The position numbers and the translations under genes were made by a program. This document shows positions 45,650-54,488 of a stretch of 64,000 nucleotides of DNA, in pieces (within the stretch, counting starts at the first letter, position 1; every line of letters starts with the position of its first letter). The stretch comes from Io17-Chloro-G2 sp963663135 (GTDB lineage Bacteria; Chloroflexota; Dehalococcoidia; Lucifugimonadales; UBA3495), in the NCBI GenBank assembly GCA_963663135.2, contig CAXXRM010000002.1, positions 558,001 through 622,000 of the forward strand, in the 5' to 3' direction. The notes under the pieces are model-generated. The model was not told the DNA's origin. It saw nothing but the letters and a program-made list of their open reading frames with translations, and did not search any database.

Positions 45650-46045
45650 ATGGCTGAATGCCGGTTAATCAAGTCGGACCAGTTGGAAGTCGAGATTTCC
45701 TCCGGCAGTATGACCAGGCTGGCCGGAGTCTCCCAGGGATTGACCGGCTCCACCGGGATCCATCTTGCTATCGCCACCATCCCCGCGGGGTGTTCCTCCA
45801 CTCCCCACTACCACGTGAACTGTGAGTCGGCGATCTACGTATCCAAGGGCCGCGGCCACTTCCTGGTGGGAGAGCGTCTTGAAACATCCCTGCCCATTGG
45901 ACCGGGCGATTTCTTGTACATCCCCGCTGAGGCAGTTCACCAGCCGGTAAACGACGGCGATCAACCCATGGAGCTAATCGTAGCCCGCAACACCCCGGTG
46001 GAAAAAGTCGTGGAAACGACGGCCGGGCAGCCGAGCGCGTCTTAA
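45650..46045 (+). CDS. Cupin-domain protein
   Basis: A 131-residue single-cupin protein. Cupin motif 1 is TPHYHVNCESAIYVSKGRGH, with two of the usual histidines and the glutamate; motif 2 is GDFLYIPAEAVHQPVN. A metal site is likely. ATG 45650 is chosen because AAGGAG sits eight bases upstream; an earlier in-frame start at 45608 would overlap the aminotransferase terminus. It is 46 bases after the aminotransferase and may be cotranscribed. Reaction unknown. Confidence 0.82.
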   Translation: MAECRLIKSDQLEVEISSGSMTRLAGVSQGLTGSTGIHLAIATIPAGCSSTPHYHVNCESAIYVSKGRGHFLVGERLETSLPIGPGDFLYIPAEAVHQPVNDGDQPMELIVARNTPVEKVVETTAGQPSAS

Positions 46046-46161
46046 AGCGTACAGTTTGGGCTTGGCATACGAAGTTATGATCCCCGGCAATTCTCAGGTT
46101 GGGTGAAAGCGATGGCTGTTTGGTTAGTACGTGGCGGAGCCAAAGACAACGATTTCTCGAC

Positions 46162-46264
46162 CGGTTCGGCGAAGGCGACGTTCGGCCTCTCCGAGGCCAA
46201 CTCCCAGGAAAACATCACCAAAGCCCTGGAACGGCCGGATCGGTGCGTTAGGTCGGCAACATGA
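46162..46264 (+). pseudogene. Duplicated 3' end of the upstream aminotransferase gene
   Basis: Closely matches 45501-45603: GGCGAAGGC, then CAGGAAAACATCA, CAAAGCCCTGGA and the terminal AGGTCGGCAACAT are shared. Frame and several codons are lost. The two copies flank the cupin gene in direct orientation. Confidence 0.7.
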
Positions 46265-46289
46265 AACTCATAACATCAAGAGAAGTACG

Positions 46290-48032
46290 ATGGGTTCGAG
46301 ACTAACTTCTGACGGCGCGGGGAAGGTATATAACGCGGCCCAAGCATGGGTTGACAGCGCCCTACGTACCGACGGGTCACTTTTTACACCGGGTACACCT
46401 ATCTGGTCCAGCGATCGGTTGAGGGAACTCCGCGAGCTATCCCTAAATAACTTGGATGAGTCGCCAGACAGCTTTGAGGAGAAGTTGCGGCGAAAGTTAG
46501 AAGGTAGCTCTCCAGAAATCTATCAACTGTTTGGTGAAGCACTGTACTTCCATTATCTGGTCCGTAGGTCGAAAAGCGCCGCCAACAAATTGCAGCGCAT
46601 CAATATGGCGCTAGGATGGTCGCCGGTGCCCGTGCAAATTCCGGCGGAACTTGCCGACAGCCTAACGCCGGGCATTCTCAACCCGGGGCAACTTTTTAAC
46701 TCAACCTGGCTGCGTCAGGCCGTTTTCCTTGTCGAGTTCGTTGAGCAATGGAAACAGGTGCCGGATAGGCAGCAGCAGATGCTCGAGGACGAGTGGGAAT
46801 TCAAGGGTTTCGTAATGGATCTCGATTTCCGAAGCGAGGTTCTTCTTACGCAGCCCAATACGATACTCATACAACGAGAAGCACTATTGCATCTAGTCTT
46901 TCCAGACACCTTTGAGGCGATTGTCAGCGTTAATCAAAAGGAGAAGATAGTCAAAGCGTTTGCCAATTTGGTTAGAAGGCCAGTTGAAGACGTCGACCGT
47001 AAACTGGCGCAGATTCGGTCTGTGCTTGAGACACAATACGAAAGTGGAGACCATTTCTTCTTTGTGCCTGAAATCCGCGTCCAGTGGGATGAACAATATA
47101 AGCAAGGCCCAATAGATGTTGAAGAACAGCTTGAGGTTGCGGATTCGCCTCTGCGCCCGTCGGTAGACCCATGGTCTCAGCCCATCACAAATGCCTTGGC
47201 CGCCCAACTCCTGTGGAAATCCGAATATCTGCAAGAAATCATCCAAGACCTCCAAGAAAAACGCCAGGTTATATTTCACGGGCCGCCGGGCACCGGCAAG
47301 ACCTACGTAGCCCGTGAAATTGCCAAGCAGTGCCGAGACTACGGGGGCGATTTCGAGATAGTCCAGTTCCACCCATCATATTCCTACGAGGATTTCGTTG
47401 AGGGTTTCCGGCCCAAGCTAATTGGGGATCAAGCCGGCTTCGACCTAGTGCACGGTCCTCTTCGGCGAATCGCCCAGAAGGCCTCCCTTCCCGAGAATTC
47501 GGGAAAACCCTTCATATTGGTGATAGACGAACTCAACCGGGGCAACGTCGCCAAGGTCTTCGGGGAGCTTTACTTCCTGCTGGAGTACCGGGATGAAGAA
47601 GTCCGGTTGCTGTACGGAGACCAGTTCAGCCTGCCTTCAAACCTCCGGTTCATCTGCACCATGAACACGGCAGACCGCTCCATTGCTCTGATGGACGCCG
47701 CACTTCGCCGCCGCTTCTACTTCGCCCCCTTCTTCCCGGATGAGCCGCCCATCGAAGGCCTGCTGAACCGGTGGCTTGAGAGAGAAGGCCAGGATACGCT
47801 GGCTGCCAGACTGGTCGACGAGGCCAACAAGAGCCTGGACCGGGACGCCCGAATCGGCCCCAGCTACTTCATGAGGCCTGGTCAGACGCTGGACGAGGAT
47901 GCCGTACGACGCATCTGGGATCGGGCGGTGATGCCCTACGTGGAAGAGCAGTGCTTCGGCGACGATGACAAGCTGAAAGGCTTTAGTTTCGAAACGCTGA
48001 AAAGGCGGCTAGACGGAGCACAACCTGCGTAA
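46290..48032 (+). CDS. mcrB: McrB-type GTPase subunit of a McrBC restriction system
   Basis: A 580-residue protein. The N-terminal ~320 residues are an unassigned helical domain, taking the place of the methyl-DNA-binding module of classical McrB. The AAA+ GTPase follows: P-loop GPPGTGKTY near residues 331-339, FHPSYSYEDFVEGFRP, Walker B ILVIDELNRGNVAKVFGEL and the McrB signature CTMNTADRSIALMDAALRRR. McrB translocates on DNA and activates the McrC nuclease. ATG 46290 has AGAGAAG upstream; the frame is open further upstream but covers the aminotransferase relic. mcrC follows after 28 bases. Confidence 0.9.
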   Translation: MGSRLTSDGAGKVYNAAQAWVDSALRTDGSLFTPGTPIWSSDRLRELRELSLNNLDESPDSFEEKLRRKLEGSSPEIYQLFGEALYFHYLVRRSKSAANKLQRINMALGWSPVPVQIPAELADSLTPGILNPGQLFNSTWLRQAVFLVEFVEQWKQVPDRQQQMLEDEWEFKGFVMDLDFRSEVLLTQPNTILIQREALLHLVFPDTFEAIVSVNQKEKIVKAFANLVRRPVEDVDRKLAQIRSVLETQYESGDHFFFVPEIRVQWDEQYKQGPIDVEEQLEVADSPLRPSVDPWSQPITNALAAQLLWKSEYLQEIIQDLQEKRQVIFHGPPGTGKTYVAREIAKQCRDYGGDFEIVQFHPSYSYEDFVEGFRPKLIGDQAGFDLVHGPLRRIAQKASLPENSGKPFILVIDELNRGNVAKVFGELYFLLEYRDEEVRLLYGDQFSLPSNLRFICTMNTADRSIALMDAALRRRFYFAPFFPDEPPIEGLLNRWLEREGQDTLAARLVDEANKSLDRDARIGPSYFMRPGQTLDEDAVRRIWDRAVMPYVEEQCFGDDDKLKGFSFETLKRRLDGAQPA

Positions 48033-48060
48033 GATATAGCATCCGACCACACTGCTACTG

Positions 48061-49320
48061 ATGACAATAATGATACAAACCCTGACGCTGCATGAATACC
48101 AGGACTGCCACATAGATTTCCCCCTGGACAAGGGGCAGTTGGCAAGCCTCAAAGATGCCCATATCGACGTAACCCCTTCGTCGGCAGAGGGTCAAACGTA
48201 CATACTTCGGCCCTCCTCTTACATAGGCGCCGTTCACTCCGGGGGCCTTTCGATAGTCGTGCGCCCGAAGATTCCCATCGACCGGGTTATGTTCCTGATT
48301 ACCTACGCCCTGGACCCCAAGAACTGGCGCCGGGACGCCTTTGACCTCAAACGGGAATCCGACATCCTCGAAAGCATCGTCCTGGCATTTACCCATCACA
48401 CGCGCCAAGCTGTCCGACGCGGCCTATTGCAGGGATACCGCCGGGAGGAAGAGGCCCTGCACACCGTCCGGGGCCGCATCCGGTTTGACGAGCAAATCAA
48501 GCGGCGTTTCGGCGTTCCGTTGCCCATCGAAGTGTCCTTCGACGAGTTCACCGAGGACATCGAGGAGAACCGGCTGATCAAGGCGGCATTGTACCGGCTG
48601 GCCCGCCTTCCCGTCCGGCCAACACAGGCCCGCAAGGAGGTTCAAGCCCTCCGCCCGGTGTTTGATGCTGTGGAACTTGCTGCTTACCCTCGCGGAACGC
48701 CGCACATCCAGTACACCCGTCTTAACAGTCACTACCGCCCGGCGGTGGAACTGGCCCGACTGGTTATCGACAACTCCAGCCTGGAACTATTCCACGGCGA
48801 TGTCGCTGGGGCCTCGTTCATGCTGGACATGAACAAGGTATTCGAACAGTTCCTTTACGTGGCGTTAGGGGAAGCCCTGGAGCTATCGGAAAGCCAGTGG
48901 ATTACCCAAAAGCATCTGACTTTGGACGAGGCGAAATCCATCCACCTCTATCCTGACCTGTTGTGGCAACTCGGAAACCGCCCCATATTCGTCGGCGACG
49001 CCAAATACAAACGCATCACGTCCACTGACTTCCCAAACGCTGACATCTACCAGATGTTGGCTTACTGCACCGCGGCAGACTTGCCATCGGGCCTGCTTAT
49101 CTACGCCGCCGAGGACCTCGAGCGCGGCGGTCATCGCGTCAAACACAGCATAACCAATGCCAACAAGACCATCGAAGTCGCGGCCATCGACCTGTCCGGC
49201 CAACCGGAGGACATATTGAGACAGGTCAAAGGCCTGGCCTGCAGGGTTGAGCGTCAAGCCGGGCTTCGAAGCTCGCAGCGGCGTGGACATCCTGTGGAGG
49301 CTGTCACCGTTCATAGTTGA
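48061..49320 (+). CDS. mcrC: McrC-type nuclease subunit
   Basis: A 419-residue protein with the McrC pattern. The N-terminal half contains VRPKIPIDRVMFLITYAL and RRGLLQGYRREEEALHTVRG, the usual core. The C-terminal PD-(D/E)xK nuclease has LYPDLLWQ followed by FVGDAKYKR, placing the catalytic acidic residues and lysine. It would cut DNA on activation by McrB. The extreme C-terminus (about residues 400-419) looks unlike other McrC and could be extra. Together with mcrB this is a complete type IV restriction module, probably acquired. Confidence 0.9.
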   Translation: MTIMIQTLTLHEYQDCHIDFPLDKGQLASLKDAHIDVTPSSAEGQTYILRPSSYIGAVHSGGLSIVVRPKIPIDRVMFLITYALDPKNWRRDAFDLKRESDILESIVLAFTHHTRQAVRRGLLQGYRREEEALHTVRGRIRFDEQIKRRFGVPLPIEVSFDEFTEDIEENRLIKAALYRLARLPVRPTQARKEVQALRPVFDAVELAAYPRGTPHIQYTRLNSHYRPAVELARLVIDNSSLELFHGDVAGASFMLDMNKVFEQFLYVALGEALELSESQWITQKHLTLDEAKSIHLYPDLLWQLGNRPIFVGDAKYKRITSTDFPNADIYQMLAYCTAADLPSGLLIYAAEDLERGGHRVKHSITNANKTIEVAAIDLSGQPEDILRQVKGLACRVERQAGLRSSQRRGHPVEAVTVHS

Positions 49321-50185
49321 AAGGGAGTCCCCTCGACAAGCTTGGGAACAGGGAACCAAGCAATTTCTGCCGGCAATCCAGCGGCAATTGAAAGCCACTG
49401 CTGACATCCGGCTCTTCCCTTCCCCGGTTCCAGTTTTCTACCGTAATGATGCAAATCATCCCTGCGGACACTGCGCCAACCCGGGAGCGTTCAAGTGGTG
49501 GTATTTCCCCTTGTCATTAGCCTGTCCATCCTGAGTCTGCCGAAGGACATTCGTTCCTTATTCGTTTCCGCGCTAGAACGAATGATGGAGTCGAAAGGGG
49601 CTGCCAGTCTTCAGAGCGCCCGCGCCGGCGTTGAGGCCACGGCGATTACATCTTCGCCTGGGGAGTCCCACAGCATCTTTCCGGGTTTTACTCGGAACTC
49701 GGGAATTTCCAAATGAGGCTGCTCTGGGCTGTGCGCATCCAATCGCAGTTCCCGGCGTCGCAGGCAACCGGAACGGTAGTGCCAGCATCCCTGGCTCATA
49801 CCGACAACCGTCCCTTGCCGGCTGGGGAACGGAAATCCTACCATAGCAATTGCACGAATAAATGGCCCGCCCCGTTCCCGGAATTCGGTTCCGCCAAAGA
49901 GGTAAAAATCATCAAAAAGCGGTCCAAAATGCTCCAAGATATAAAATTCTCGTGCATAGTTCTCAATTTTCTACCCTCATGAGACCCAAAATGCAGTTGC
50001 GGCCAAAGCTAAATGCCATGAAATGGGAATGAATGGCAACGTTTAAAAAAACCGGCCTTTGGCTCCGCCCGGAAAGGCCCTGTCGTTGAGGCTTCTCTGC
50101 CTTTGGGCTATACTGGCGGCTGCTTGGACCCTCGCCGACCGGTGGGCCGTCCGAAATCAGATCTGACAGCTAACCGGGTGGCAGA
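49321..50185. other. Long region without a recognisable gene
   Basis: About 865 bases between mcrC and an acyl-CoA dehydrogenase. Overlapping short frames on both strands have no family features; a minus-strand frame at 49611-49937 includes PHLEIPEFRVKPGKMLWDSP, which may be a scrap of an unknown protein. CATCCTGAGTCTGCCGAAGG at about 49527 resembles CATCCTCAGCCTGTCGAAGG near 44357, a common dispersed motif. Confidence 0.5.
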
Positions 50186-51322
50186 ATGGACCTGGGACTG
50201 ACCGAAATCCAACAGATGTTAAAGAGCAGCGCTCAAGATTTTTTGGGCCGGGAATGCCCGCTGACGCTGGTGCGGGAGTTGGAAGAAGACCCCAAGGGTT
50301 ATACCGATGCGCTGTGGAGGCAGATGGCCGGCCTGGGCTGGACCGGCTTGCCGTTTTCCGAGGAATACGGTGGCAGTGGCGGCAACTTCATGGACCTGGC
50401 GGTGCTGCTGGAGGAGATGGGGAAGGCCCTGGTCCCAGGCCCCTTCTTCTCAACGGTGTTGCTGGGTGGGCTGACGGTGGCCGACGCCGGCGCCGACGAT
50501 CAGAAACGAGAGATACTGCCGTCAATCTGTGACGGCCGCTTGCAGTTGACCCTGGCCCTGACCGAACCATCGGGCTCCTACCAACCCTGGGGTGTAGAAG
50601 CTACAGCAACCGCCGATGGCGACGATTACCTGCTGAATGGGACCAAGCTCTTCGTGCCTTACGCCCACTCCGCGGACGTCCTGCTGGTGGTGGCGAGGAC
50701 CTCTCCTGCCTCAAGCGCTTCTGAAGGCATAACCCTTTTCCTGACTCCGGCGGACTCTCCCGGGCTGCGGATTGAAGTACTGAAGACAATCGCTTCGGAT
50801 AAGCAATGCGAGGTGACGCTGGACCAGGTTAAAGTGCCCGCGGGTGCAGTGCTTGGAGGTCTGAACCAGGGATGGCCGGTGATCCACCGGGCTTTGCAGA
50901 GAGCCACGGCGGGGATATGTACCCAGATGGTGGGTGGAGCCGACGCCATCGTGGATATGACGGTGGACTACGTCACCCAACGCACCCAGTTCGGCCGGCC
51001 CATCGGGAGTTTTCAAGCGATTCAGCACGAATGCGCCCGGATGGCGACCGACGTGGAAGCCTCCCGCAACCTGGCGCACCAGGCAGCCTGGACAATTTCA
51101 GAAGGACTGCCCTCGGAGCGAGAAGTCGCCATGGCCAAAGCTTGGACCAGCCAGGCGTACCAGCGGGTCTGCACTTCGGCCCACCAGTGCCACGGAGCAA
51201 TCGGCTTCACCAAAGAGCACAACCTGCAACTCTACACCAGGCGCGCCAAGGTGATGGAGTTGTCCTATGGCGACGTAGAGTCCCATCGAGAAGCCTTCTT
51301 CCGGCAAATAGAAAACCTGTGA
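50186..51322 (+). CDS. Acyl-CoA dehydrogenase
   Basis: A 378-residue flavoprotein of the acyl-CoA dehydrogenase family. Landmarks are GWTGLPFSEEYGGSGGNFMD, LTLALTEPSGSYQPWGVEAT (the FAD-contact region, where usual enzymes have xxTEPxxGSD), VDYVTQRTQFGRPIGSFQAI and AHQCHGAIGFTKEHNLQLY. The usual catalytic glutamate near residue 370 is not obvious. It oxidises a CoA thioester of unknown identity. ATG 50186 begins MDLGLTEIQQMLKSSAQDFL, a typical start. It is followed by the HIT gene after 88 bases. Confidence 0.87.
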   Translation: MDLGLTEIQQMLKSSAQDFLGRECPLTLVRELEEDPKGYTDALWRQMAGLGWTGLPFSEEYGGSGGNFMDLAVLLEEMGKALVPGPFFSTVLLGGLTVADAGADDQKREILPSICDGRLQLTLALTEPSGSYQPWGVEATATADGDDYLLNGTKLFVPYAHSADVLLVVARTSPASSASEGITLFLTPADSPGLRIEVLKTIASDKQCEVTLDQVKVPAGAVLGGLNQGWPVIHRALQRATAGICTQMVGGADAIVDMTVDYVTQRTQFGRPIGSFQAIQHECARMATDVEASRNLAHQAAWTISEGLPSEREVAMAKAWTSQAYQRVCTSAHQCHGAIGFTKEHNLQLYTRRAKVMELSYGDVESHREAFFRQIENL

Positions 51323-51410
51323 CCCGCCGCAACCGGCCGCGAGACTCGACTCTGGCCAGGAAACCGATTCCGGTCCAACCTGCGGCGCGTCCTTGGAGGT
51401 CTTCCCACCC

Positions 51411-51758
51411 ATGAGCACCGGCGAATGCGCTTTTTGCGCCATGGCCCGAGATTCGGCCCATCCTGCCCCCATTTACCGGGACGAAAGGGTGTTTGCGCTC
51501 CGGGACATCAACCCAAAGGCTCCGGTGCACCTGCTCATCATCCCCAACATGCACCTGCCTTCCCTGGCCTACATCGGGCCCGGCCAGGTCCCCATCATGG
51601 GCCACCTTTTTGTCGTGGCCGAGGAGATGGCCCGGCGGGAAGGGGTTACTCTGAGCGGGTACCGGTTGGTGATGAACCAGGGCTCCGACTCGGGTCAGGA
51701 AATCGAGCATCTGCACCTTCACCTTTTGGGAGGACAATCCCTGGGCGCTATGGGTTAG
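51411..51758 (+). CDS. HIT-family nucleotide hydrolase
   Basis: A 115-residue histidine-triad protein. CAFCAMAR near the N-terminus could bind zinc, and the active-site triad is HLHLHLLGG near residues 102-110. HIT enzymes hydrolyse nucleoside phosphoramidates or dinucleoside polyphosphates. ATG 51411 gives the usual start; an in-frame ATG at 51393 would add six residues. YqeK, another dinucleoside polyphosphate hydrolase, follows after 26 bases. Confidence 0.88.
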   Translation: MSTGECAFCAMARDSAHPAPIYRDERVFALRDINPKAPVHLLIIPNMHLPSLAYIGPGQVPIMGHLFVVAEEMARREGVTLSGYRLVMNQGSDSGQEIEHLHLHLLGGQSLGAMG

Positions 51759-51784
51759 CCACAGGGGTTTAGCCAGGGATAGCG

Positions 51785-52372
51785 ATGCTGGGTGATCTGG
51801 AGACTCTGGTCAACCGCCGCGTAGCCGCGCTGCCCAATGGGCTACGGAAGCACATCTACCGGGTCAGGGATATCGCCGCCAACCTGGCCGAATGCCATGG
51901 TATTGATCCCCAGCTGGCGGCGTTGGCAATGCTGGCCCACGACGTGGCCCGCGCCATGCCGGGCCGACAACTTCTGGACCGGGCTGAACAACTGGAAGTG
52001 CCGGTTACGCCGTTGGAACGCAGCCTCCCCATTCTGCTCCACGGTCCCGTGGGAGCGAGAATCCTCAAGCGGGAAGATGGCCTGACCGACGAATCCCTAT
52101 ATCAAGCCGTCTACTGGCACACCACGGCCCATCCCTCTCTGGACCGGCTGGGCAAGCTGGTCTTCCTGGCCGATAAACTGGACCCGCAAAAATCTGCAGC
52201 CTATCCCTATCTGCCCGAGCTAATGGAATTGGCGGTTCAGGATCTCGACCTGGGTATTCTGGAATTCTCTTCCCGGGAAATAATCGCCAGGACCCAGCTG
52301 GGGGAGATGGTGCATCCCGTACTGGTTGAAACCAGGAACGCCTTGCTGGCCGGAGCGGTCCGGCGACCCTGA
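51785..52372 (+). CDS. yqeK: HD-domain Ap4A hydrolase YqeK
   Basis: A 195-residue HD-superfamily phosphohydrolase. The metal-binding motifs are RKHIYRVRDIAANLA (first His), AMLAHDVARAM (HD pair), LHGPVGA and AVYWHTTAHPSLDRLGKLVF followed by LADKLDP, all in YqeK order. YqeK symmetrically cleaves Ap4A to ADP. It sits right after the HIT gene, so the pair could control alarmone-like dinucleotides. Confidence 0.9.
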   Translation: MLGDLETLVNRRVAALPNGLRKHIYRVRDIAANLAECHGIDPQLAALAMLAHDVARAMPGRQLLDRAEQLEVPVTPLERSLPILLHGPVGARILKREDGLTDESLYQAVYWHTTAHPSLDRLGKLVFLADKLDPQKSAAYPYLPELMELAVQDLDLGILEFSSREIIARTQLGEMVHPVLVETRNALLAGAVRRP

Positions 52373-52619
52373 TACCGATCCTCGGCTAACTCCGGGCCGT
52401 TTTCAAGCTGCGGCCCTGCTGTTCCTACGGGCAGTCCTGCCGGGCAGTCTTACTGCCCGGACTCGCCTCCAACACCGCCCCCTGTTTCGTTGGCGCCTCC
52501 ACACCGTTCCGGAACCGCGGCAGCGTTGCCCAGTATCACGGCAGGTGTTCGGCTATTCGGGCCCGGACAATTTTAGAACGTCAATTCCGTAAATTAGTTC
52601 TAATTTGCTGAAAAAAGCA

Positions 52620-52649
52620 TTGACACCTTGAGAACTTATGTTCTATACT
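52620..52649 (+). promoter_or_regulatory. Promoter with LexA-like box before the HTH gene
   Basis: TTGACA (52620-52625), an 18-base spacer and TATACT (52644-52649) form a strong promoter. The spacer contains GAAC-TTAT-GTTC (52632-52643), a perfect GAAC-N4-GTTC operator as used by LexA in Gram-positive-type bacteria, and positioned to block RNA polymerase. A second inverted pair TTAGAAC...GTTCTAA (52573-52603) lies just upstream. Confidence 0.65.
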
Positions 52650-52686
52650 ACCGTGCATTATATAACATGAGTTTTGGAGTTGCGAT

Positions 52687-53016
52687 ATGGTTAACTTGAA
52701 ACAATCCAATCCCATCAAGGACTCGACCCCAGAATTTTATTACTATGAAGATACCGGCTGCGAGATTTCAAGGTCGTGCATCAAATGCCCCCTGTCTCGC
52801 TGCAAGTACGATGATCCGGTGTGGTTCCAGCGCCACCGGCGCATGGCTCGGGACCTTAGGGTTTGGCAGACCATGGTGCGAGAGGACCTGACCACGGACC
52901 AGGCAGCCGAGCGATTCTCAGTAACGGTGCGGACGATTTTCCGAATCATGCGCCGCTGTCGGGAAGCCGGTGAGGAGTTGAGGGAAGAGGAGTTGGAGGC
53001 ATTCGCCGCCGCGTAG
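52687..53016 (+). CDS. Small HTH protein with N-terminal cysteine cluster
   Basis: A 109-residue protein. The N-terminal half has four cysteines (CEISRSCIKCPLSRCKYDDP) that could hold a metal or Fe-S cluster. The C-terminal half is a helix-turn-helix: LTTDQAAERFSVTVRTIFRI. I do not know a named family. It has its own strong promoter with a LexA-like box and ends in a strong terminator, so it is a single regulated unit, possibly part of a damage response. Confidence 0.75.
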   Translation: MVNLKQSNPIKDSTPEFYYYEDTGCEISRSCIKCPLSRCKYDDPVWFQRHRRMARDLRVWQTMVREDLTTDQAAERFSVTVRTIFRIMRRCREAGEELREEELEAFAAA

Positions 53017-53057
53017 ACCGGGGCCAGGATGTCTCTTTAACCACGACAGGTCAGGCG

Positions 53058-53098
53058 CTCAATGAAACAGCCCGCCACTGGCGGGCTGTTTCATTGAG
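53058..53098 (+). terminator. Strong hairpin terminator of the HTH gene
   Basis: A perfect 19-base-pair inverted repeat centred on loop ACT; the inner arms are CAGCCCGCC and GGCGGGCTG and the outer arms CTCAATGAAA and TTTCATTGAG. The TTTC outer arm gives a short U-run on either strand, so it may work both ways. Confidence 0.75.
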
Positions 53099-53120
53099 TC
53101 AACGGTCTCCCCAATACTAG

Positions 53121-53992
53121 GGCGAATCGACAATTGGGTGAAACTCGGCTGAGGAAATAGGGCAGGAGCTTACAAGAGGAGGATAGAGTGTAACCCTGAG
53201 AAGTGACGTGCGGTGGAGGGGATTTGCGTGGAACGTTGTGAGTTGAGCGCTGCTCAGTGGCGTCGGATAGAAGGCTCTTTGCCCGGGCGTCCCGGCTGGG
53301 TTGGCGTTACGGCCAAGGACAACCGGAAATTCGTAAACGGCGTCCTGTGGGTGCTGCGCAGTGGAGCCCATTGGAAAGACCTGCCCCCTGGGTACGGCAA
53401 CTGGAAAAGCGTCCACAAGCGATTCACCCGTTGGGCCAAGACCGGAATCTGGGAGAAAATCTTCCAGGTGTTGCTGGATGACCCAGACAACAGATACGTG
53501 ATGATTGATTCCACCATAGTCCGGGCCCACCAGCAGGCAGTCTGCGGGAAAGGGGGGGCCAAAGTGAGGCTCTGGGCCGCTCCCGGGGTGGACTGAGCAC
53601 TAAGATTCATCTGGTGGCCGATGCTCAGGGCCGGCCGGTGCGCTTCTCTCTCACCGGCGGTCAGAAGGCGGACGTTTCTCAAGCCATACCCCTGCTGACC
53701 GGCCTCGAGGCCGGAGCGGTCATCGCTGACAAGGGGTATGAGAGCAACCGCGTGCTGGACTTTGTTAGGGCACAGGGAGCCGAGGCGGTCATACCGCCCA
53801 AGTCAAACCGGAGAGAACCTTGGGAATATAACCGGGAACTGTACCGTCAACGGAACCTGATTGAACGAGCCTTCAACAAATTGAAACAGTGGAGGCGAAT
53901 CGCAACCAGATACGACCGCAGAAGTCTCTACCTCCTGTCGGCCCTGTATCTGGTCTCCTCAGTCATCTGGGGCTAGCAATTGTCGATTCGCC
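53121..53992 (+). mobile_element. IS5-family element (IS427-like), copy 1
   Basis: An 872-base element. The terminal repeats GGCGAATCGACAATTG and CAATTGTCGATTCGCC are exact complements and are flanked on both sides by CTAG (53117-53120, 53993-53996). Copy 2 at 56834-57705 has the same length and differs at only two bases that I can see (near 53867 and 53973). A decayed relative is at 33.4-34.5 kb. Confidence 0.92.
53213..53976 (+). CDS. IS5-family transposase, copy 1, -1 frameshift
   Basis: The first frame (53213-53596) has ELSAAQWRRIEGSLPGRPG and the first catalytic aspartate in VMIDSTIVRAHQQ. The second frame (ending 53976) starts in GGQSEALGRSRGGLSTKIH and contains the second D in VIADKGYESNRV and the E in NLIERAFNKLKQWRRIATRY. 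The frames join by a -1 slip at seven G following AAA (53549-53558), a classic slippery site. The fused product is about 254 residues. It appears intact and is identical to copy 2 except possibly one silent change. Confidence 0.88.
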
Positions 53993-54065
53993 CTAGTTCG
54001 TTGGTGCTGAGCCCACTCAAGGGTTTGTGAACTGAGGCGACGTTCTGAGATAGGCTCTAAGTCCT

Positions 54066-54263
54066 TCACCCTATTAAAGTGGAGTGCCTCGCACGCAGCA
54101 TTGCTCGGAAATCTTTTCGAGCGTCCTCCAGTGTCGGATTACCTTCACAATCGGTGCGCCGCCCAGGTTTGAAGCACTTGTCTTGGAAGCTCATAAAGTA
54201 ATGCCCGAATTCCGAGCAGGTGTGAACTATCGGGCCGAGGGCGCTAAAAACTCTTCTTATCAT
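54066..54263 (-). CDS. Small hypothetical protein
   Basis: A 65-residue frame starting ATG complement(54263) behind a strong AAAGGAG site. It reads MIRRVFSALGPIVHTCSEFG and then HYFMSFQDKCFKPGRR, with two cysteines and a basic C-terminal half. No family recognised. It lies just outside the left IS of the pair, within the bracketed segment, and the ribosome site is the main support. Confidence 0.4.
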   Translation of the reverse strand: MIRRVFSALGPIVHTCSEFGHYFMSFQDKCFKPGRRTDCEGNPTLEDARKDFRAMLRARHSTLIG

Positions 54264-54435
54264 TAGTTTCTCCTTTCTTGCATTGGGTCTATGTATAAAG
54301 GTGCAGATACGTTGATGGTCACCTCCTTTCCCCATCGGATCTGTTCATCCATCCGAAATTAGTTTCTAAAGGCTATGCTACGGCTCCGGGTATTGTTGGA
54401 CATCCTTCGATTCACCGATTTCCAAGAAGAAAATG

Positions 54436-54455
54436 GGTTGACCCGCGGGTCAACC
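54436..54455. promoter_or_regulatory. Perfect 20-base palindrome, possible operator
   Basis: GGTTGACCCGCGGGTCAACC is its own reverse complement. It lies next to the end of a decayed regulator gene and could be an operator or a terminator relic. Confidence 0.35.
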
Positions 54456-54488
54456 TCTTGGTTGTTGGAGGGGCGTCTAAATGCGTGA

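Noticed and set aside
44149..45801. 550-codon minus-strand frame
   Set aside because: It is antisense to the aminotransferase, which has full PLP-enzyme motifs; the antisense peptide shows no domain.
53557..53614. Reading the transposase break as another selenocysteine site
   Set aside because: The two frames differ by -1 and meet at a G-run; the stop after GVD is in a different frame from the continuation, so this is frameshifting and not stop recoding.
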